Below the pieces are notes generated by a model. That model saw only the letters and a list, made by a program, of their open reading frames with translations, was not told the DNA's origin and did no database searches. Of a stretch of 64,000 nucleotides of DNA, positions 57,502-64,000 are shown one piece after another. The stretch is from Mesorhizobium_K quangtriensis (GTDB lineage Bacteria > Pseudomonadota > Alphaproteobacteria > Rhizobiales > Rhizobiaceae), in assembly GCF_040081925.1 (NCBI RefSeq), contig NZ_JBEBMF010000003.1, forward strand, positions 496,001-560,000, given 5' to 3'. The translations under genes were made by a program, and so were the position numbers. The stretch's first letter is position 1; the number at the start of each line of letters is the position of its first letter.

Positions 57502-59121
57502 CTAGTTGACGAGTTCGATTTCGGTCGGCCGCCAGGTCTTGTCGAAGAATGAAGGCAGCGGGCTGTAGAGGCGCAGGATCGTGAACCATCCTTTCTTCGG
57601 GTCGGTCTGGATCCAGTTGCCGCGCGCGACGCCCTCGGGCTGCGTCGGGCCGAAATAGAGCGTCGTGGTGCCGTCGGCAGCGGCTTCGGCGGCGGGCGAG
57701 GGATAGCTCTGGCTACCAGCGCGCGGATATTTCTGCGGCGTCTGCAGCATCGAGCGTGTCTGGTTGTCGTAGAGCGTGAAGGACCAGAACGCCGCGGCCG
57801 GAACGTCCTTGGGCAGCGTCACCTTGTAGGTCTTTGCGCCGTCGAACGGATTTCCGTCTGCGTCGAGGAAGCCCATCAGGTACTGCGAACCGACTTCCGG
57901 TATGCGCATGATCATGCCGGGCGAATCGAGCGTGTAGCCGTAGTAGAAGGCGGTGCGCGAATCGAGCGTGCGCGCGCCGGTGGGCGGCAGCGGCTTGAAC
58001 ACGCCTTGCTCGAAGAGCGGCGGCGGCGTCTCGAAGAACGCGCCGCCCTCCCAGAGCATGCTGCCCCACTGCGAGCCTTCGTAATACGCCCAATCGGGAT
58101 GCTTCATCGCGTAGCGCCAGTTGAGCGCGCGGCCGCTTGCCTGGCCGAACGCCGCCGCGTCGGTCAGGATCTTCTTCATCCGCTCGTCGGGAGCGAACGG
58201 CTTGCCGTGCGCGATGCCGATGGCGGCAAGCTGTCCGGCCAGTTCCACGTCATAGCTCGTGGCAGGCTCGCTCTGCACATTCTCGTTGATCATCTCGAAG
58301 AAGCCGTAGTCGCTCGGCGGAATCGTGTTGAACGATTTCCCGCTGACTTCCAGGAACTTCGTCTCGGGAATCTTCGGCTCGCCGGCGATGCGCACCTTGC
58401 CATCGAGCGCCTCCGCGATGCTCGTTCCGAAGGAGCCCGGCTGATACGGATACACCTTCATATGCTGCTTGATGTTTTCCACCGCCGGCTTGGGGTCGTT
58501 GTCGACCAGGTAGGCGCGCGCGGCATAGAGGGCGAGGTTGGTCTTGGAATGGGCGACGAAGTAGCCGCCCTCGGGCAGCGGGCCGTCATAGTCCGGTCCC
58601 ACGATCAGATATTTGCCACCGAGCCCGCGATCCGGGCCGGGGCCGCCGATGTCGATGATCCACGAGAACCACATGTCGTTGATCGTGCCGACGGCATTCG
58701 AAGGCTGCTCGATCACGACAGGGCCTTTGCTCAGGTCCAGCGCGGTCAGGTAGTAGATCGTGTCGGCGTTTGCCGTCAGGAACAGCGAGTTCGCGTCCAT
58801 CAGCTCGGAGAAGATCGCGACATCGCCGGGCATGGCGCCGATGCCCTGGAAGCCCTTGACGATGGCCAGCGCGGACGCGCCTCGGAAACTGTTGTTGTAG
58901 GCGCTGAGCGCATTGCTGAAATCGAGCGCGTCGTAGACCTTCTGCGCCGTCTCCACTGATGGCACGCCGTCCCTGAACTCCAGGGTCCCGGCGCCCGTCT
59001 CGATCTTGTCGGGCGCGCCGAGCGACTGGACAGTGTCCGGCGACACCTGTGCTACGGCTGCCGAACAGGGCAGGGCAACGGCGGCAACCACGGCGCCTGC
59101 CATTTTCAGATAGTATCTCAT
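57502..59121 (-). CDS. Secreted DUF1254/DUF1214 protein
   Basis: A 539-residue exported protein. A signal peptide (about 1-24, ending AAVAQ) precedes a DUF1254 domain (about 60-200, GDVAIFSELMDANSLFLTANA, DTIYYLTALDLSKGPVV) and a DUF1214 domain (about 400-530, TKYKVTLPKDVPAAAFWSFTLYD-like, then GNWIQTDPKKGWFTILRLYS). The biochemical role of these domains is unsettled. They occur together in bacterial secreted proteins. The divergent AraC regulator 105 bases away is its likely controller. Confidence 0.9.
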   Translation of the reverse strand: MRYYLKMAGAVVAAVALPCSAAVAQVSPDTVQSLGAPDKIETGAGTLEFRDGVPSVETAQKVYDALDFSNALSAYNNSFRGASALAIVKGFQGIGAMPGDVAIFSELMDANSLFLTANADTIYYLTALDLSKGPVVIEQPSNAVGTINDMWFSWIIDIGGPGPDRGLGGKYLIVGPDYDGPLPEGGYFVAHSKTNLALYAARAYLVDNDPKPAVENIKQHMKVYPYQPGSFGTSIAEALDGKVRIAGEPKIPETKFLEVSGKSFNTIPPSDYGFFEMINENVQSEPATSYDVELAGQLAAIGIAHGKPFAPDERMKKILTDAAAFGQASGRALNWRYAMKHPDWAYYEGSQWGSMLWEGGAFFETPPPLFEQGVFKPLPPTGARTLDSRTAFYYGYTLDSPGMIMRIPEVGSQYLMGFLDADGNPFDGAKTYKVTLPKDVPAAAFWSFTLYDNQTRSMLQTPQKYPRAGSQSYPSPAAEAAADGTTTLYFGPTQPEGVARGNWIQTDPKKGWFTILRLYSPLPSFFDKTWRPTEIELVN

Positions 59122-59226
59122 AGGCTTCCTCCGCCAATCGTGACGGAGGCACTATTGGCTGAAGACGACGTTGCGTCACCACTCATTTTACGCCAAGGCT
59201 GAGAAAATGCTTCGAGAGTTGAGAAT

Positions 59227-60234
59227 GTGGCGACGACCCCGGTTATCTCGAACCTGACATTGCACGGCCTGCCGCAACTGATCAGGCGCGAGTTGGGCGA
59301 GCCGGCGCTTCACCGGGCGGTCCGGGCCGCTGGCGTCGACCTGGAAGTGATCGAAGGCGAGAGCTGCTTCATTCCCCACGCCGCGGCCTTGAGGCTGATA
59401 GAGACGGCGGCTCGAGCAGCCGGCGAGGACAATTTTGGCCTGCTCATGGCGCCTCAGATGGATGTCGCCAACTACGGGACATATGGCAAGTACATCTACG
59501 CCGCGGACACGCTGGGCGATGCGATCGGCCGGGCAATCGAAGCGCTGGCCTACCATTCCACCGGCGACACGATGCGCCTCGCTACCGTCGGGGACGAGGC
59601 GCGGTACAGCTACGGTTTCGCGCTTGCCGGCGATGCCGGCTACGCCCATGTGGCGAACGTCGCAGCGGGCGCGCTGACAAGCGTATGCCGGCACTTCCTG
59701 TCCGACAGCTGGCGGCCGCTGCGGATCGAACTCGACATCGCCAGGCCACGCAGGACCGCGCCATTCGAGGACATGTTCCAATGCCCTGTCATCTTCGACG
59801 CCCCGACGATGACCATTGTGTTCAGCCGCGACAGGCTTGCCGCGCGCGGACCGGTTCGATCGGCGGCGCCCACCGTCACCATCGCCGACGTGGCGCGGGA
59901 CCGGCGCGGCGTCGCGCCTCTCGATACGCTTGGCGTCATCCTGGAACATATCCGCCTCCAGGTCCGGAGCGGCTCAATCTCGATCGACAACACAGCGCGC
60001 GCGATGGACACTAGCATCCGCACGCTGCAGCGCGAGTTGAACCGCGAGGGTACGGAATTCCGGACACTTGTGAACATGGCCCGTGCGAAACGTGCCGATG
60101 AACTGCTCCGGCACTCCGACGTATCCATCACCAGCATCGCAGCCGAACTCGGCTATTCCAGTCCGGCGAATTTCAGCCGCGCGTTCCGCAACGCCACAGG
60201 CGTGAATCCAAGTGCGCTGAGGGGGGCGGGTTGA
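59227..60234 (+). CDS. AraC-family transcriptional regulator (OruR/ArgR-like)
   Basis: A 335-residue regulator. The N-terminal ligand-binding part resembles the Arabinose_bd/OruR-type domain (about 20-200, with DNFGLLMAPQMDVANYGTYG). The C-terminal AraC DNA-binding domain (about 235-330) contains MDTSIRTLQRELNREG and LGYSSPANFSRAFRNATG, the classic second helix-turn-helix. It starts at a GTG. The adjacent ATG is out of frame. It is divergent from the DUF1254 gene and probably controls it. The ligand is unknown. Confidence 0.88.
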   Translation: MATTPVISNLTLHGLPQLIRRELGEPALHRAVRAAGVDLEVIEGESCFIPHAAALRLIETAARAAGEDNFGLLMAPQMDVANYGTYGKYIYAADTLGDAIGRAIEALAYHSTGDTMRLATVGDEARYSYGFALAGDAGYAHVANVAAGALTSVCRHFLSDSWRPLRIELDIARPRRTAPFEDMFQCPVIFDAPTMTIVFSRDRLAARGPVRSAAPTVTIADVARDRRGVAPLDTLGVILEHIRLQVRSGSISIDNTARAMDTSIRTLQRELNREGTEFRTLVNMARAKRADELLRHSDVSITSIAAELGYSSPANFSRAFRNATGVNPSALRGAG

Positions 60235-60349
60235 GAGGCAAGGCATTAGAAAAAGGGGGCAATCTCAATCGGGAACCTCCGTGAGGCGGGTGTATTGTTC
60301 GCGGCCGATCTGCCTTTCGACTAGCCGTCCGCCCGAGGCGCGGTCCATT

Positions 60350-63271
<2,922 letters not shown>

Positions 63272-63421
63272 GGCCGGTCCGCCGCCTCGCTCAAATCAAA
63301 TGTCGGGATGGCAGGTTGTCCGGCCAGCCCCTTATCTAGGTGTTTTTGTCGCCCAGTCGAGAGGCGTTCCTTCCCAACTGGAAACGTCTAGCTTTCTGTT
63401 GGGCCGCAGGGCAAGCAAAAA

Positions 63422-63436
63422 GAACAAAGATCGAAC
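63422..63436 (-). promoter_or_regulatory. LexA (SOS) box upstream of uvrA
   Basis: GAAC, seven bases, GAAC on the plus strand (GTTC-N7-GTTC on the minus strand) is an exact match to the alphaproteobacterial LexA operator. It sits about 150 bases upstream of uvrA, a known SOS gene, and could also serve a divergent gene beyond the window. Confidence 0.75.
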
Positions 63437-63895
63437 GGCCTCCTGACACCCATGTGGACAAGTGGCCGACGAGGGGAACGGCGCCCGATCACATTTCTTT
63501 GCAGGCGGGCTTTCGCGGTTGACGCGGGGAATGGCGAGGTCCAGAGTCAGCCATGCTTCGCGGCACCCGATGTCCACCGGACATCATCTGCTGCCAAATG
63601 GCGGTTTGCGAGACGCCGCAGACCAGCGGAAAGGTAGCCGGAGAGGCAAGAGGAAACTGGCGTAGGAGGAAGGAATGACTCCACCGGACAGTACCCAGGG
63701 GCTCCGCTGAGCCGGGGCCCTGGCAGGTAGGCCGAACCAGGGGCTGACCCGAGGGTCCGTTTCTTCGGCTGAACCAGTCAAAATCCAACCTACAATCAGA
63801 GACTACAAGTCGGATCGTCGGCCGCGTGCCGCGTTGCATCCGAAAGAAAGCCGGTTATGGAATCCCGGCAATTATGGCAGATGCCATACCAACGA

Positions 63896-63932
63896 GGCCC
63901 CGTTCTTCCAGAAGGGAGCGGGGCCGTTTTTT
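63896..63932 (+). terminator. Terminator-like hairpin near window end
   Basis: GGCCCCG pairs with CGGGGCC, with a second inner stem CTTCC/GGGAG separated by a small bulge, and a run of six T residues follows. Its upstream transcript is unknown: no gene on the plus strand ends here, so it may close a short RNA. Confidence 0.65.
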
Positions 63933-64000
63933 GGGGCGTTATCGATTGGTGCGCTCAAGCGCGACGCCCGAGCGTTTCCGAAATTATCCATAGGCGTTCG

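Larger units (their letters stand above)
63272..64000. other. Non-coding region upstream of uvrA to window end
   Basis: About 730 bases with no convincing gene. It contains the LexA box (63422-63436), a repetitive GC-rich stretch near 63640-63790 (two CCAGGGGCT copies) and a terminator-like hairpin (63896-63932). In relatives ssb lies divergently beyond this point, so its start may be just outside the window. A small RNA ending at the hairpin is possible. Confidence 0.5.

Noticed and set aside
63489..63839. A 116-codon minus-strand frame upstream of uvrA
   Set aside because: Its composition follows the local repeats, no ribosome site precedes it, and no family is recognisable.

Overview
The window looks like a chromosomal segment of a Hyphomicrobiales (Rhizobiales) alphaproteobacterium, most likely a Mesorhizobium-like member of the Phyllobacteriaceae. 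The evidence is protein similarity recognised by eye, high GC, an rpoC/str/S10/spc/alpha ribosomal supercluster in alphaproteobacterial order, both a type I (glnA) and a eukaryotic-type II (glnII) glutamine synthetase, a DUF2735-like gene beside glnII, a perfect sigma-54 promoter, and an alphaproteobacterial LexA box (GAAC-N7-GAAC) upstream of uvrA. No database search was run.

Layout. 1-3651: 3' part of rpoC and its terminator. 3679-7022: a small accessory group (O-methyltransferase, Gfo/Idh/MocA dehydrogenase, acyltransferase, a small unknown protein). 7510-27341: rpsL-rpsG-fusA-tuf, the S10 and spc operons, secY, adk, then rpsM-rpsK-rpoA-rplQ. A drug/metabolite transporter gene sits between adk and rpsM, and a new promoter plus a terminator-like hairpin lie just before rpsM. 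27352-35800: second acyltransferase, periplasmic DegP/DegQ protease, rarA, an HNH nuclease gene in AT-rich DNA, crcB, a pseudouridine synthase, another EamA transporter, the ATP12 F1 chaperone and a DUF305 protein. 35825-45088: nitrogen and housekeeping block with a DUF2735-like gene, glnII, two small membrane proteins, a two-subunit sodium:solute symporter, an unknown gene, glnA, glnB and nnrDE. 45085-49000: a secreted protein with a CxxCH motif, a DUF72 protein and a hypothetical gene carrying two palindromic repeats.

49152-52860 is the clearest foreign island. It holds a translationally coupled pair: a protein with a restriction-endonuclease-like N-terminus and an 808-residue helical-repeat-like protein. 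Next to the pair is a scar made of a diverged copy of the uvrA 3' end joined to a fragment of the hypothetical gene on the island's other side. This pair is my best candidate for an undescribed system, probably anti-phage or anti-plasmid. 52952-60234 carries a LOV-GGDEF-EAL light-sensing protein, a GlxA-like regulator, a phospholipase D/cardiolipin synthase and a DUF1254/DUF1214 protein with a divergent AraC regulator. 60350-63271 is uvrA, followed by a non-coding region to the window end.

How the genes work together. The first 27 kb supply transcription and translation machinery plus Sec export. glnII, glnA and glnB form the ammonium-assimilation and PII-signalling core, with sigma-54 promoters marking NtrC-type control. 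uvrA is probably SOS-controlled. The remaining genes are accessory functions set between conserved housekeeping blocks.
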